DNA of 64,000 nucleotides from Aedes albopictus (GCF_035046485.1 NC_085138.1:431073265-431137264), one strand, 5' to 3'. Numbered from the stretch's first letter, positions 1 to 13,300 are shown. Translations and numbers: made by a program. Notes: generated by a model not told the origin, from the letters alone.

Positions 1-1240
1 CTGTTCTGTTTCTGTTCTGTTTCTGTTCTGTTTCTGTTCTGTTTCTGTTCTGTTTCTGTTCTGTTTCTGTTCTGTTTCTGTTCTGTTTCTGTTCTGTTTC
101 TGTTCTGTTTCTGTTCTGTTTCTGTTCTGTTTCTGTTCTGTTTCTGTTCTGTTTCTGTTCTGTTTCTGTTCTGTTTCTGTTCTGTTTCTGTTCTGTTTCT
201 GTTCTGTTTCTGTTCTGTTTCTGTTCTGTTTCTGTTCTGTTTCTGTTCTGTTTCTGTTCTGTTTCTGTTCTGTTTCTGTTCTGTTTCTGTTCTGTTTCTG
301 TTCTGTTTCTGTTCTGTTTCTGTTCTGTTTCTGTTCTGTTTCTGTTCTGTTTCTGTTCTGTTTCTGTTCTGTTTCTGTTCTGTTTCTGTTCTGTTTCTGT
401 TCTGTTTCTGTTCTGTTTCTGTTCTGTTTCTGTTCTGTTTCTGTTCTGTTTCTGTTCTGTTTCTGTTCTGTTTCTGTTCTGTTTCTGTTCTGTTTCTGTT
501 CTGTTTCTGTTCTGTTTCTGTTCTGTTTCTGTTCTGTTTCTGTTCTGTTTCTGTTCTGTTTCTGTTCTGTTTCTGTTCTGTTTCTGTTCTGTTTCTGTTC
601 TGTTTCTGTTCTGTTTCTGTTCTGTTTCTGTTCTGTTTCTGTTCTGTTTCTGTTCTGTTTCTGTTCTGTTTCTGTTCTGTTTCTGTTCTGTTTCTGTTCT
701 GTTTCTGTTCTGTTTCTGTTCTGTTTCTGTTCTGTTTCTGTTCTGTTTCTGTTCTGTTTCTGTTCTGTTTCTGTTCTGTTTCTGTTCTGTTTCTGTTCTG
801 TTTCTGTTCTGTTTCTGTTCTGTTTCTGTTCTGTTTCTGTTCTGTTTCTGTTCTGTTTCTGTTCTGTTTCTGTTCTGTTTCTGTTCTGTTTCTGTTCTGT
901 TTCTGTTCTGTTTCTGTTCTGTTTCTGTTCTGTTTCTGTTCTGTTTCTGTTCTGTTTCTGTTCTGTTTCTGTTCTGTTTCTGTTCTGTTTCTGTTCTGTT
1001 TCTGTTCTGTTTCTGTTCTGTTTCTGTTCTGTTTCTGTTCTGTTTCTGTTCTGTTTCTGTTCTGTTTCTGTTCTGTTTCTGTTCTGTTTCTGTTCTGTTT
1101 CTGTTCTGTTTCTGTTCTGTTTCTGTTCTGTTTCTGTTCTGTTTCTGTTCTGTTTCTGTTCTGTTTCTGTTCTGTTTCTGTTCTGTTTCTGTTCTGTTTC
1201 TGTTCTGTTTCTGTTCTGTTTCTGTTCTATTTCTGTTCTG
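1..1240. repeat. 11-bp satellite array (CTGTTCTGTTT)n
   Basis: The unit CTGTTCTGTTT repeats head to tail about 112 times with no visible substitution until the last two or three units (ATTT replaces GTTT near 1229). The phase is kept exactly across the whole stretch. The array runs off the left edge, so its true length is unknown. On the other strand it is AAACAGAACAG. Such homogeneity means recent expansion or assembler collapse and fill. There is no coding content. Confidence 0.97.
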
Positions 1241-2146
1241 TGTTTATGGCGTACTCCACTCCGATTACCATTTGAGAAACACTTTTATGCCAAGCATGAA
1301 TCACCGTAGTGTAAAATAACGTTCATCTCTGAGAAAAAAATCATCAAGACTATCGAGATGATTGGTATTGCTCGGTGTTTGACTAAATCGACATTTTCTC
1401 AAGCGGCAATTGGTCTGCAGGGAAATCATCCAATTTCCTCATCCAGTCTCATCCGCACCATTTCGGAACAGAAGCGATATGCGATTGTATAACCTTCGTT
1501 TCCCAAGATGATGCAGTTCACCGGAAAGAAAGTGCGCATTCTTTTGTGCAATTTCACCCTCGAAACGACATCATTTCCGGGCAATAAAACGGCAGTGACT
1601 CTTGAGACGAAGAAAATTGGTCTCGACATCATTGTTGACGACGGTTGGCTGGTAGGTAGCTGTAATCATGCAACAGTTCTTGTCCATCTGCTCGGATTGG
1701 GTCATTACGAGCTGTCGTCGGTAGCTGTCGTTATGCCATCAACACCGTTCACATGCTGATCCCTTACAATAGTCTGAGATTTTTATCCAGCAAAGGTAGA
1801 AGTAACCACCGGAACAAAGCGTGCAAGATTTTTTTTGGTGAAAATAAATCAGCATTATCCTTTTTGGGAAGAGCAGTGGAAAATTGAAACGATGCTCTAT
1901 TTGGGAAGAGGGTAGTAAGTGGAGTCCTTTCTATCAGCTTTGCAATTGTTACGAGACTCGTTAGGTTCGATTACGGAGGAAAAAAGCATGATAATTTATA
2001 GTCGCTTGATGTCAGAAGAAAAGCTTTTGTTGTTCGGGTTTCCGTCTAGACGGTCCGATGCATTTTCTGCGTGGTATTCCGGTGAGCTTGATTAATTTCT
2101 GATGCTTCAGTGAGGGGGAGGATTTGTGGTTGTGGTTGTAACATTT
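1241..2146. other. Unrecognised sequence
   Basis: Non-repetitive sequence next to the satellite. Short open frames exist on both strands (83 codons at 1508-1759 plus, 68 codons at 1426-1632 minus), but they overlap each other and match no family I know. No splice-site or promoter arrangement supports a gene. Confidence 0.4.
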
Positions 2147-2639
2147 TGGGGTCGTCCATAAATGACGTAGCTTTTTGGGGGGGAGGGGGGTGTTTGTGAT
2201 TTTGTGACGAAGTGTGACGATAGGGGGGTAGGGGCTTGTGATATGCTACGTAGCTTTCTACTAGGCCTATAGAAAAAAAAATATTTCATGATTATTAATT
2301 TTTTTACTTGCATTAAGTATTATTATCCAGTAAATAAAAAAGTTGCATGATTTTTTTTTCCATTCACATTATTGTAAATAACAAATAATGGAAATAAATG
2401 CCAGCTTCATTTCATAAGCCATGCAGCTATCGGACGCAACAACTGTATCTAAGAAAATGGTTTTGAAATCCTGCTGAAGAATAATATATTGTGTTTGCAG
2501 ACAAAAATCAATTTCGCTGAAATGCTTCTCAAGACCAATAGTTTGCTGCTTGCTATAGAGGGCACTGCACGCCGCTAAGGTTACAAAGGAAAAATTTTCT
2601 AAGCTTTTGGCATTACGGCAAGATTCCAAGAGTTCCTTA

Positions 2640-3935
2640 CATAGTTACTACAGGACTTCCTCGAAGAATTCATCCAACAATTTCTTAAGAAACTCCTCTA
2701 GCAACTTTGTAAGGAATTTCTCATTGTGTTCTTCATAGGTTTCCCAAACAGGGGAAGGATATCATTTCCACAGGAATTCCTACTGGGAATCCCAGAAAAA
2801 ATAACTTCTGAAAGCATTTCAAATGATCTGGAGGAATCTCAGAAGGAATCATTGAAGGAATTTCCAGAAGAATTTCAGAAGGAACTCCTGGAACAATCAT
2901 GAAAGGAAATAGAGAAATTTCAAAAGAAATTCCGTGAGGAGTACCTGGAGCAATTAAAATGAAGCTTTCAGAGAAACTTTGAATAAACTTCTGGAAGAAT
3001 CTTAGATGTAGATATTTGTAGATTGTCAGAAGGAACTCCTGCTTTAATTTCTGAAGGAAGCACGAAAGAAATAATTGAAAGAATCCCGTAAGGAATTTCT
3101 GAAGCAATCCCGAAAATAACTTTTGGGGAATCACAAAAGATTATCTGGATATAACTCCTGGTGAATTCTAAGAAAGAAAATCCTGTAGGAATTCCAGAAG
3201 CAACTATGGGAGGAATCCGTAAAGGGATTCCTCGCAGAATTCTAAGATATCCTGGAGGAATCCTGGGTGGAGTAAATGGAGGGATGAGGGTTTTGAAAGA
3301 ATACCGGAGGGGTTACCTACCGAGATCTTGGGATGTATATCTGAGTGAATTCCCGAAGGAAGCCAAGAAGGAACTCCTGGAGGAATCCCGAAAGGAACTT
3401 TTTTAGGAAACACAGAAAGAAGTTCTGATGGAATCTCAAAAGAAATTCCGGTTAAAATCCCTGTAGAGATATCTAAAGAAACTGCTGGTGGAAGAGAGGA
3501 GAGAAAACCTTGAAAGAACTCCTGAAGGAAACCATGGATAAACTTTTAGAAAAACCTTAGAAAGAAAAAAACTCCTGGAGAAATCTCCTGAAGGAAACCA
3601 TGGATAAACTTTTAGAAAAACCTTAGAAAGAAAAAAACTCCTGGAGAAATCTCAAAAGGAGCTTTTGGAGGAATCTAAGAAGGAACTCCGGAATGAATTA
3701 TTGGTGGGATCTTTGAAGGAACCCCTGAAGGAATACAATAAGGATAAATTTTCAAATGGAACACCAAAAAAACCCTTGAGAAATCTCAGAAGGAAGTGCT
3801 AGAGGAACTAAAAAGGGAGACATTCTTAAAAATGGGAATCCCAAAATAAACTTCTCTAGGAATTCCAAAATGAACTGCTGTAAGAATTTTAGAAGAAACT
3901 CCTGCAGGGTCCTTCGAATGTCGTGATGAATTTTA
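2640..3935. repeat. 12-bp GGAATTCC-type repeat block 1
   Basis: A degenerate array with a basic period of 12 bp, built from units like GGAATTCCTGAA and CAGAAGGAATTT. EcoRI-like GAATTC cores recur throughout. A direct duplication of about 75 bp is seen at 3522-3574 and 3595-3647 (the ACCATGGATAAACTTTTAG segment). Open frames inside (133 codons at 2733-3134 minus, 81 codons at 3161-3406 plus) are products of the in-frame 12-bp period and not genes. Confidence 0.85.
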
Positions 3936-3957
3936 TTCAAATCACACCAATTTGATA

Positions 3958-4215
3958 TCTATATAAATAAAAATGGAATGGTGTTTGTATGTCACGAATA
4001 GGCTCGGGAACGGGTGAACGGAAGCAAATAAATCATTCACTGTTACATTCGTGCAGGGCTCCGACGTGTTCGTACGTAAAAATAATTGAGAAAAGTGACA
4101 GGGAAAGCAAGAAAAACGGGAAAATCTGAAATTGCATCTTGCGGACCATTTCTCTACAGAACTGTGTGTCAAAAACATAGTAGGCAGGCAGTACGAAGTT
4201 TGCCGGGACAGCTAT
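3958..4215 (+). mobile_element. Non-autonomous Helitron-like element
   Basis: It starts TCTATATAAATAAAAATGG and ends in a GC-rich stretch, TTTGCCGGGACAGCTA. This is the arrangement known for Helitrons (5' TC, 3' hairpin close to CTRR), although the last bases read CTAT. The same 3' end occurs in complement at 27638 and 27944. The internal part (TTCGTGCAGGGCTCC near 4050) matches the sequence around the transposon at 41932-45134 and so provides its empty-site paralogue. There is no coding capacity. Confidence 0.6.
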
Positions 4216-4404
4216 GTAGTTCTATTAGCTAGATTTATGAGTGAACAAACTAATATCTTCGGAACAGCTTCTAGGCTAATATGGTAGCAGAACGATGGGT
4301 GGTTTATTGAGTCATTAGCTTTGGTGATAATCTGCACTGGTTGCACCTATGGTCTTGATTTCGGCGATCTGAACCTGGCAGTCGGCAATGTTTCTTGCTA
4401 TTGG

Positions 4405-4460
4405 AGAGACGAACCAGCCAAGGGCTGAAAGTCTCTTAAATAAAGACAAATCAATCAAAT
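4405..4460 (+). mobile_element. Truncated retroelement 3' tail
   Basis: The segment holds CAGCCAAGGGCTGAAAGTC and TCTTAAATAAAGACAAATCA, the 3' tail type shared by mosquito SINEs and LINEs. A near copy with a CAATCAATCAAT end lies at 39729-39780. Only the tail is recognised. Confidence 0.5.
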
Positions 4461-4902
4461 TCTTGCTATTGTTGTTTTTTCATAATATTCTATTAGCATA
4501 CAAGTTAAAATTGAAATCAGAGCTAAGTTCGATTTTTTTTACATGAAAATTAGGTTGACGGGGGGGGGGGGGGTATGTTTAACAAGCTACGTCCTTTAAG
4601 GGGGGGGGGTGTCTGAATTTGTGACGAAATGCTACGAGGGGGGAGGAGGGTATTAAAAATCGCTCAAAAAAAGCTACGTAATTTATGGACGCCCCCTTCC
4701 TGTTTTTTTTTTTTTCATTTTAGCATGCGATCCCGCTGCAAAGACTGTGCTGAAATTATCAATTTACTTTGAGAATTGATGAGTTCCGAAATTTATACCA
4801 AAATAGTGTTTTCTAAGTCATTGTGTGCATATCCACAGTTGTGTTCATATAAATAGCAGTCTAGATAAGGTATCATAAGCAATCCCAACTATAACACTTA
4901 TT

Positions 4903-5380
4903 TGCCTTTCTCGTACACCAAGTGTACAGGAAAGGCTATATGTTCACTCCAAAACGACTTTTTGATAGAAGGCCAGAAGAGCTTAGTTTCATATACCAAA
5001 AAACTCACGAATTGAGGTGATGTCTGTGAGTGTATCTATGTGTACACTTTATGGCGGTAAATCTCAACTAATTTTAATAATCGATGGTTCCTTCAACGGG
5101 TAATCTGGTCCCATAGTTTCCTATTGAAAATTGCTCGGATCGGTGCAGCCGTTCCGTAGTTATGGCCATTTTGGTGTCCGGTACCCCTGCAAGAAGCCAG
5201 ATATGAAAACGCAGCAAACCCATGCACGTGACACATCAAATCGTGACATTTTCGATGATCTGATCAGCCGTTTAAAAAAATAAGGATTATATGAAGTTTG
5301 AAACTACCGGTAGTGTTCCGAAACCGGTTCGAAGTGTTCCACCGAAAGTTGCCAAATATCGATAAACTGAATAATGTTTG
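4903..5380 (+). mobile_element. GCCTTTCTCGTACAC-family element, 5' fragment
   Basis: It begins GCCTTTCTCGTACACCAAGT, then AAAGGCTATATGTTCACTCC. It continues through a CCATGCACGTGACACATC motif that matches one unit of the 152-bp array of the copy at 20921. Homology fades after about 5370, so the copy is truncated. No coding capacity. Confidence 0.7.
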
Positions 5381-5860
5381 AGAAGGCTGAAAGTGAAGAA
5401 ATGGTTGAAGTGGACAAATAATAAAGCAACATGGAAACATTGCAACTAAACGCATAGTTCAAGTTTCTCCTGAAATCGCTGTATAGGCTTCTGACCTTAA
5501 TTTGGTACTAAATCCACAATACTTCTCACCTTTAAGTAGTCAAATTCATGGATTTCTACAACTGTTGCTTTGTTTAATCAAATTTTATTTTAATTCGCGA
5601 TTATGTAATTCGGCTGTCATAGATGAAAAGATCATGAGTACTCACAAAGTATATGAAAATCCAGGGGTTTGAACCTAGGACGCCACTGACCTGGGACTGG
5701 AACTCGGCGTTTTTTTATATCAATGAGGCCATTGTGAAGTGAGAGGTAATAAAAGCTTAAATGGTTCTTCGAATTGCCACTTATGAATAGATTTGTTGAT
5801 CCAACGTACAGGAGAGAGAAAGTATAACGTCATATGAAACTTTTGTTAAAACAATTTTAA
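5380..5860. other. Unrecognised AT-rich spacer
   Basis: No gene and no clear repeat boundary. A short GGGGTTTGAACCTAGGACG stretch at 5665-5683 resembles a pol III B box but has no matching A box at the right distance, so I do not call a SINE. Confidence 0.35.
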
Positions 5861-8800
5861 AACTGGAGAAATTTCGGGAGCAACCCTAGGAAGAGTTTCA
5901 AGATATTCCTTTGGAGGAGTTTTCAGATAAACCCATGAAGAATTTTTTGTAGAAAACTGGAAAAATTTGTAAAGAAATTTTTAGAGCAATTTCGGAAGCT
6001 AGAATTTGAGAAACTGTAAATGGAATTTTTCGGGGAATTTTTGAAATAATCATTCTTAAAATATTTTTTCAAATTCTTCTCCATGTAGCAGTTCATTATA
6101 CAATTTAAAAACTTCGGAAAAATTCCTGGAGAACTCCTAGAAAGAATCCCGAAATAACGGTTTGTTTTCAGAAAAATTCTTGAAGAAATTACTGAAGGAA
6201 CTTTGGAAAAAATCATAGAGATTTTTTTTTCGAAATAATCATTGAAAGATTTTTTGAAAGAATTTTTGAAGAAATTCTTGAAAAAATCATCAAAAAGAAA
6301 TTGCTGAACGAATCATTGTACATTTTTTTTGCAAGAACCCTTGAGAAATTTCAAAATGAATTGTTTTGGCATTTGCTGAAACAAATCGTGGAGGAATTCT
6401 AGAAAAATACTTGCAGGAAACCTTGGGAAGGAGAAATTATTCTATTATTCCTTGGAGAAATACCTGTAGGAACCCTTATACGAAAATCTGAAAAAATGAC
6501 AGCGAGAATTCCGGAATGAGTTTTTGGGTGTAATTTTCGAGGGAACTTGAAGTAAGTCTATGGTATGCCTTCGCATGAAAATGTACTTGATACAGTTTAA
6601 AAACTTTGGGGAAATTCCTGGATCACCTTAGGAAGAATTTCAAAATAATCCTTTGGAATGAAAATCCATTGAAGGATTTTCTGATTAAAACTTTGGGAAA
6701 ATTGGTAGAGAAAGTTTTGATGGAATTTTTGAAGGAAAAAAAATCCTTGGAGGAATTTCGGAAATAATATCTGAAAGAATTTCTAGAATTCTTCTTCATG
6801 AAACTGTTCTTAAAAGAATTTATAAACTTTGGAGAGATTCCTGGATCAATCCTAGGAAGAATTAAAAAAACCTTCGGAAAAGTTTTCAGATAAATTTTAG
6901 AATGAACTTCTGAAGGAAACATTAGAAAAATTGATTAGGTTGTTTTTTTTTCGAATTACAAGGATTTTTTAAAAGAATATTTGAAGAATTCTTAAAAAAT
7001 CCTAAAAAATTTGCTGTACATTCATTGTAGATTTTTTTATAAGAATCCCTTAGCAATTTCTGAGTAAATTGTTTTGGCAATTGCTGAAAAAATCTTAGAG
7101 GAATTCCCGAAAAAATCTTGCAGGAAACCTTGGGGAGTAGAAACTCTTCAAGAATTTCTTGTAGATTTTTTTCAGAGAAGCCTTAGAGAAGTTACCGAAG
7201 ACAAACTTGCAGGAATTACTACTGCAGTCCGGCTGAATGAGGCTATGAAGAAATACTTTGAGAAAGGAGTATATGGAGAAATTGCTGAAGGAGGCATACA
7301 TGACATTCCTCAAGGATTTTTTGGATTTTTTTTCTGAAAAAAAAAAACATCATGAAAGAATTTCTACATGATACCTTGGAAAAATCTATGCAGAAACTCC
7401 TTCGAAAACTTTATGGAAATTCTACCAGCAGCCCTAGAAATATCGTAAACCTTTTCAGGAGTTTTAGAATAAATCATGGAAGGAATTTATGAAGACAGCC
7501 ATAAAAAAATAATAAATTCTTGGGGGAATTTATAACACAGAAATATGAGAAACTATCAATACTTTCGAATATTTCTGTTGAATTGTTGAAGCAATTTCTT
7601 AAAAATCTCGAAACAATTCTCGGAAGAATACTTGAGGGAGTTCATTATGTTACCTTGGAAGAAATTCTTCAAGTATATTTTGGAGAAATATCTGAAGCGA
7701 TCCTTGTAGAAACTGCTGAAAGAATAATAGCAAGAATTCCAGAAGGTTTTGATATCATTCTCGATGGTATTCCTGCAGGAGTTCCATGAAACAATTCCTG
7801 AGGAAATCTGTGAGTGAGCTCCTGAAAATAAAATCATTGAAGAAGCTGTCAAATGGACGAATTTCTAAAGTAATCCTGGAAGGAATTCCTGAAAGAATCC
7901 ATGGAAAAATTTCAGAAGGAATCCATGGAGGAGTTGTTGAATTTTTTCTTAGTGGAGCTGCTGAAGGAATCATTGGAGGCTTTCCTAAAGCAAATTTGTT
8001 TTTTTTAATCCATGAGGAAATTCCTGAAAGAATCCTTTGAGAAATCGTTAAATAAATTGTTGGATTATTTCTTGGAAAAATCTTCGAGGTATCCCCATTA
8101 ATTCTGAAGAATCCTGAGATAAATTCCTGGTAGAATTCGTACATGAATTTTTGTTGCAAACCTTGCAAGAATTCAGGAATTTCTCTTTTGAGAAATCTTT
8201 GCATACTTGGGAAATATATTGAAGGTAACCTTGGAGGAATTTGTGCGGAAATTCTTGGAGAAATTTTCTGAGGGAATGCTTAGAGAGATTTCGGAAGAAT
8301 TTCCTGAAGGAATAGTTGTAAATTTAATAGAAGGAATTCCTGATGAATCCGTTAGTGGAGTTTGTTCAGTATACGTTGAAAAAATCCTTGAAGGAATATT
8401 TGGAGGATTTTGGAGTGGGGGAATTTTGGTAGAATTCATTGGAGGAATCCTTTGACAAATTCCTGAAAGAAACTTTGGAGGATTCAATAAGGTTTATTTA
8501 TAATGAATTTTGAACAAACCTTGGGGCGTTCCTGAAGAAAATATTGAAGGAATTCTTCGAAGAAATTCTAGATATCCTGCAAATTTGTAAATTAATGAAG
8601 GAATTTAAGAAGGAATTCGTAAAGCAGCTCTTAGAGGAATTACTGAAAGATTCTTTAGAGAGAGAATTACCAGTTCTAATACATTGAGGATTTTTTGGAG
8701 GAATTTTAGCAGGAACTCTCTATGTAATCTTAGTACAGAATCGTTGAATTAATTTCTGGAAGAATTCTTGAGAGGATTTCAGAAGAAATCTGGAGCTTTT

Positions 8801-9110
8801 CTGTAGGAATCATAGGAAGCTTTGCTGAAAGGATTCATAGATAACTCCCTAAAGAAGTCTTTGAAGGACTTCCTGAAATTTCTGTAGAAATCCTTGAAGG
8901 AATTGTTGAAGGAATCTCGGAAGGCACCCCAAGGTAATATCTGAAGAAACTCCAGGATAAATGTCTTACAGTACTCCTGGAGTAATCCTTAATGTTTGTC
9001 TGAAGGATCATTAAGATAGAATTCCAGTAAGAATTGTCAAGAAAACCCTGAGGAGGCCCTAAGTAAAATCTTGAGAAGAACTTCAATAGAATTTCTTTGA
9101 AAAATCCATT
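5860..9110. repeat. 12-bp GGAATTCC-type repeat block 2
   Basis: About 3.2 kb of degenerate units such as GAAGGAATTCCT and GAAATTTTTGAA, again of period about 12 bp. An internal duplication of about 550-700 bp is visible: the CTTCTCCATG...AAAAACTTCGG segment near 6080-6120 recurs near 6790-6835. Both strands give overlapping open frames of 80-150 codons (for example 7755-8204 minus, 7786-8040 plus). These come from the repeat and are not counted as genes. No bounding TIR was found. Confidence 0.85.
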
Positions 9111-10935
9111 TAGTAATGCCTAAAAGTACTCCAAGGACTGACATTACAAATGGACTGTTCTTAAGAAATGTACGAAACCCTGGCTCATCACCTTCTGAAT
9201 CTCGGGCTTGAAAAATAAAATACCAAACACTTAAAAAAAAACAAGTTGATTTCCATAGTTTTCTTTTGTTTATATCGTGTGTAAAGTTTAAACCACCACT
9301 GTATTTTTACGATTTCACTCGATGGCTCTTCTTTCTATGTCTGCTTCCGACAACCTGACAGAATAATTTGTTTGAAAGATTGTAATGGGCAAAGTAAATA
9401 TACAGTTATTGCATGTTTCCTTTTCCTCTGGAAGCCAACATTGACTGTTTGCTGTTCGGGAAAGATGATGGTAAAAATAAGTTCCCTCTTGCTTGCTTCC
9501 CGGCGGATATTTCACAAAGAAAGGAATTACGACAAAAACTCTCTGCGGCGAACAACCATCATTGCTGTTGGGTGATTTTCCAACATGGCCCAACTGAGGA
9601 ATGGTGAACTGTTAGAAAACTATGCAGACGTTCTCACGAACTGGGGCTCATGTTTTTATTCTTGGTAGCCTAGCGGCTATCGGGAATTCTTAAGCTTTCG
9701 ATAGAGTTTTCCACTTCTAGTGGGAGGCGTATCGCCCCGGTACCTAGTTGATGCCGAGCACAAGCACGTTTGCAAAACTTCTTCATAAGTTCAACTATTT
9801 CGACGGCTGGCTGGCAGTAGTGCTCTCCTGACATGTGATGTACCGTGACGACGACGATGACGACGACGACGAGACGGAATTGATTGAGTCACGTTCGGTT
9901 TGCGATACGATCATGGCGAGACTCTTCTAGTTTATGGACCATCTTGATGCTTAGCTCTTTCAGCGAATATAATGCACGTGCATTAAGCACAATCAACTTC
10001 TATCGATAGAGTAAGTAATTTCTTTTCCTGGGAGGACACGGATGGAAGTGTAGAGTGTCTTCTCTTGAGAAACGTGATTTTTGTAAACAAAGACGTCTGA
10101 ATTGCAGTTTTTCCTTTCTGTTGGCGTCTAGAAAAAAAAATGTCATGACCAGAGTTGGATTGTGTTGAACGACCGTTAAAATCGTTGATGTTTTGGGTAA
10201 TTCTCTCATTATCACCTATTATCACTATTCGTTTTCTTTCAATAAATGTCTAATGTCTAATGCGAGATTCAGAATGTCGTTAGGTAAATATTGGTCACAT
10301 AACAACTTATAAATGAATTATTCTCCATAGACTTCTGTAGCACATCGGGTCTCATAAATGATTTGCTCTAACCAGAACTCAATGCATTTCGAAAGCCAGC
10401 CCTGCCAATTCTCGTCTTTGATACCTACTACATAACCTAGAAAGGGAATCAGCTGACAAAAGGATAAAGCAGATTGCAATTTATCTCGTAAGCTTTGCGA
10501 TCGTCACAGTTTCTTGAATCAGATATTTTCAATTTTGCGTTGTTGACGGCGTCATCATCGTGGTCGTCATTATTCACATTGGAGAAAAATGAGAACAAAC
10601 TGTCATTACCAACAACCTAACTGGTGATGGTTTCGTGTCAGCAGAATTTTAATGTTCCACAGGAAAGAAGTAAAATCCAGGACACTAGCTTGCTCGAAGC
10701 TCAACAATGTAGTGCAGCCGGTAGATGCGTCAATGTTGTTGTTTTCAAAGTGCATTAAAGATACTTTATTGTCGTCAACGTCATGATAGCACTTTGATTT
10801 TCCGGTAGTGCTGGAAGCAGTAGATAATAATGATGTTGTTATGGTTTGTACTTAACATGTTATTGTTTTCATATTTTTGACGTCAATGTATCATCAAGTA
10901 TCATACTATCGTAGAAGAAATATGTAGTAAATAAT
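9111..10935. other. Unrecognised low-copy sequence with GAC/GAT microsatellite
   Basis: Non-repetitive sequence containing a GAC/GAT trinucleotide run (9843-9878). Overlapping short frames at 9315-9607 on both strands have no recognisable domain. No exon with convincing splice sites was found. Confidence 0.35.
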
Positions 10936-10939
10936 GATC

Positions 10940-11200
10940 AATCGCAACGAGAGCTCATAGCCCATACCACAACGGGTTTAATCAGTGCCCTGAAAAGGAT
11001 TCTGTAAAACGCATAAGCGTAAAGAGAGCCTATAGCTCATAGGAGGTAGCTTTTGACGTCATGCAACTTTCAATATGACATTGAAAGACACGTCATCGAA
11101 AGCATCCTCAATATTCAAAAAAAACACCCAAGCAAAAACTACGTTAGAGCGAGTACTTTCTTGAAAGCGAATACATTTTTGTTTGAGTTCACATCAGGTG
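10940..11200 (-). pseudogene. LOA-type LINE fragment (decayed)
   Basis: Two pieces match the main LINE copy. 10945-11045 (CATAGCCCATACCACAACGG, then GCCCTGAAAAGG and GCATAAGCG) resembles its 3' region at 13435-13600. 11060-11170 (CATCGAAAGCATCCTCAATA, then ACACCCAAGCAAAAACTACG) resembles its RT palm region at 16010-16090. Bringing the 3' region next to the palm means an internal deletion. No frame is open. Confidence 0.6.
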
Positions 11201-13300
11201 TCACGTATCAGTAGGTCGGCTCCAGAGGCACGTTCTCCTCCATTTGGGAAATTTGAGCCATCGCCATGAACACGACGCTATTCATCATTCACCTGAGGGA
11301 GAAGGGAAAGAAAAAAGGATGAGACAGGTGAAAGCAGTGTTGTTGAGTTCCGAGAGAATCAGTGAGAGACACTGATATTTTTTCGCTGTTTGAAACAACC
11401 GTTTCGATCGATGTGTTGGTACCGCCTACATACACTGCCACTCGGGAAATGAACAAGTTTTCACGTTTGATGGATAAGTTCATTCAGCCGCACAAACTGA
11501 ATAAACAGACGGGCAGCAACATCGCGATTCTCTCACGCATTGATCGAAGTTGGTTGTAAACATTGCGGTGCTCAATCACTTGGCGATAATTTTCGCAGAT
11601 GATTGCTGAGTGCGTTCATTTTGATCGAATCTATTTCTTTCAAACGTTTTGGTTAGTGTAGCAATTAAGCAGCAATCGGCAGGCATGTTTCACGTTTCCT
11701 ATGCATTCAAAGCACCATAATTCTTCATTATCTATCTGGAAATCTATCCAGTTGTATTTTCAATTATATAGTAAAAAGCGTGGGGGATGATCGATTAAAT
11801 GAGGAAGGGAGGGTTTCCACTGCGACGACCGCGACGACTGACGACCGACATATCATAGAGCTGGGACCAGGGTTGCCACTACATTTTTGAACTTATCTGG
11901 CAAGTCCGCAATTAAAAATCTGACAAAATCTGGCACTACACGTTGGTAAGAAAATCCTTAACCTTGATCATTTTTTTACTGAATTTATGATTTGAATAAT
12001 AAAGCAGTGTTCAATAAGATTTGTTTTATTAGATTGGAATGCCTTCAAAGCATTTCATACATAGTATGATAAAAATCATTATCAGTAGTTCAAAATTATC
12101 TTAAATGTTAGTATTGTGTTCAAGGTGCAAAATGTTTACAGTTATTGAGTTACAGTTACAGTTACAGAGGTAACTGGATTATTTCTGCATTGAGTATTCA
12201 AAGCAAAAATACATATCTGTTTCTCCTCTTCTCTGACTCAGTCATTTTAGTCAATAATACGATGTCAAACAAGAATTATTCACGAGTATAGCTACAATTT
12301 CCACCAAAACAACTAAACGGTAATCAAATGGTATACAAGCTGTGTAACTCATCTTTCTTCAAATGTATCGAAAACGCAAATATAATTTTGTACTTAGATA
12401 ACATAACATAATAATACAAATATTCTCTAAACCTTATTCAGCTGAAAAACGAGTACAAATAATAATTATCGATGATTATTTGGATGTGCAAGAAAATAAC
12501 GAGTTTTCGGCAAACAGATTTAGATAAAAGACACCGAATTTTGTGTTGTCTCAAAATTACTAGATCAATACGATATTTTTCAGTCTGGCGGAATTTTGGA
12601 TGCGTTGCCGCTGCGTTCCTGTGGGGTTAACATTGCGTGCTGCACACGGTGTGGCGCGGTTGCGGTGCAGTAGCGTTGCGTTCTCGTGTGCATCCTCCCA
12701 TTTGATTGTGTGTTACTCAGGACGCACTTTTTAATAGCCTTCTATTTGATGGATACTCTGGTTGACTGAAATTGTTTAAGTTGGCTAGAAACAAACATGA
12801 GTGAAAAGATTGGTTGGTTGCTGTTCAAATGGATGAGATAACTTCTTGCAATATTGAAAAGTGTCGCTGAAAAAAATAAAAGATTTTGTTCCTCGTATAA
12901 GAAAAGATGCAGCATATTCGTCGTTCCGTGTCAAAATTTGAGCTCAATTCACCAAAGTAATCCATAATTATATTATCTCAAAATCGACAATTTTGTTCAA
13001 ACATCAGCGTTTTCCTGGTCAATTTTGAGTAACAGAGCGTATTTCCAGTCGATTAATGCGATAATCGGACGATAAATGGCTGCACACTTCGCTTCCGAAA
13101 ATTATCAGACTGCGATAGAAATTGATTCGATCAAGACATAATACATGAAGGGCACAATCGGATCGGAAAACGATAATGAATTACCGATTGGCATAGACGA
13201 CTCTATCAGTTCATAACAAATACATGCGATGATGAACACTCGTTTAAATGACAGCAGTGCAAGATCACTCAGTATTCATTCAAAGTTTGAGTTACTGTAC
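11200..13300. other. Unrecognised AT-rich intergenic sequence
   Basis: No open frame of note and no recognised repeat. A GC-rich stretch with recurring GCGTTGC lies at 12600-12700, and a GTTACAGTTACAGTTACAG short run at 12149-12167. Confidence 0.35.

Larger units (their letters stand above)
2147..4698. mobile_element. Candidate TIR element with GTCCATAAAT ends
   Basis: The left end (2150-2185) reads GGGGTCGTCCATAAATGACG then TAGCTTTTT and a G-run. The right end (4668-4699) is its complement (AAGCTACGTAATTTATGGACG then CCCCC). Both ends are followed inward by G-rich tracts and a GTGACGAA motif (2204-2212 and 4621-4628). No clean target duplication is visible, so these could also be two separate copies facing each other. 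The interior holds a 12-bp repeat block, a Helitron-like copy and a retroelement tail. Related ends occur at 33547-33650 and 45249-45400. Confidence 0.5.

Noticed and set aside
7755..8204. 149-codon minus-strand frame
   Set aside because: Lies inside 12-bp repeat block 2, overlaps another frame on the opposite strand and is made of repeat-derived steps.
9315..9607. Overlapping 92, 67 and 64-codon frames
   Set aside because: Three frames overlap on both strands with no recognisable domain, so none can be preferred.
11840..11945. CAGGGTTGCCACTACATTT stretch as a transposon end
   Set aside because: It resembles ends seen in other insect repeats but no partner end or duplication could be found.
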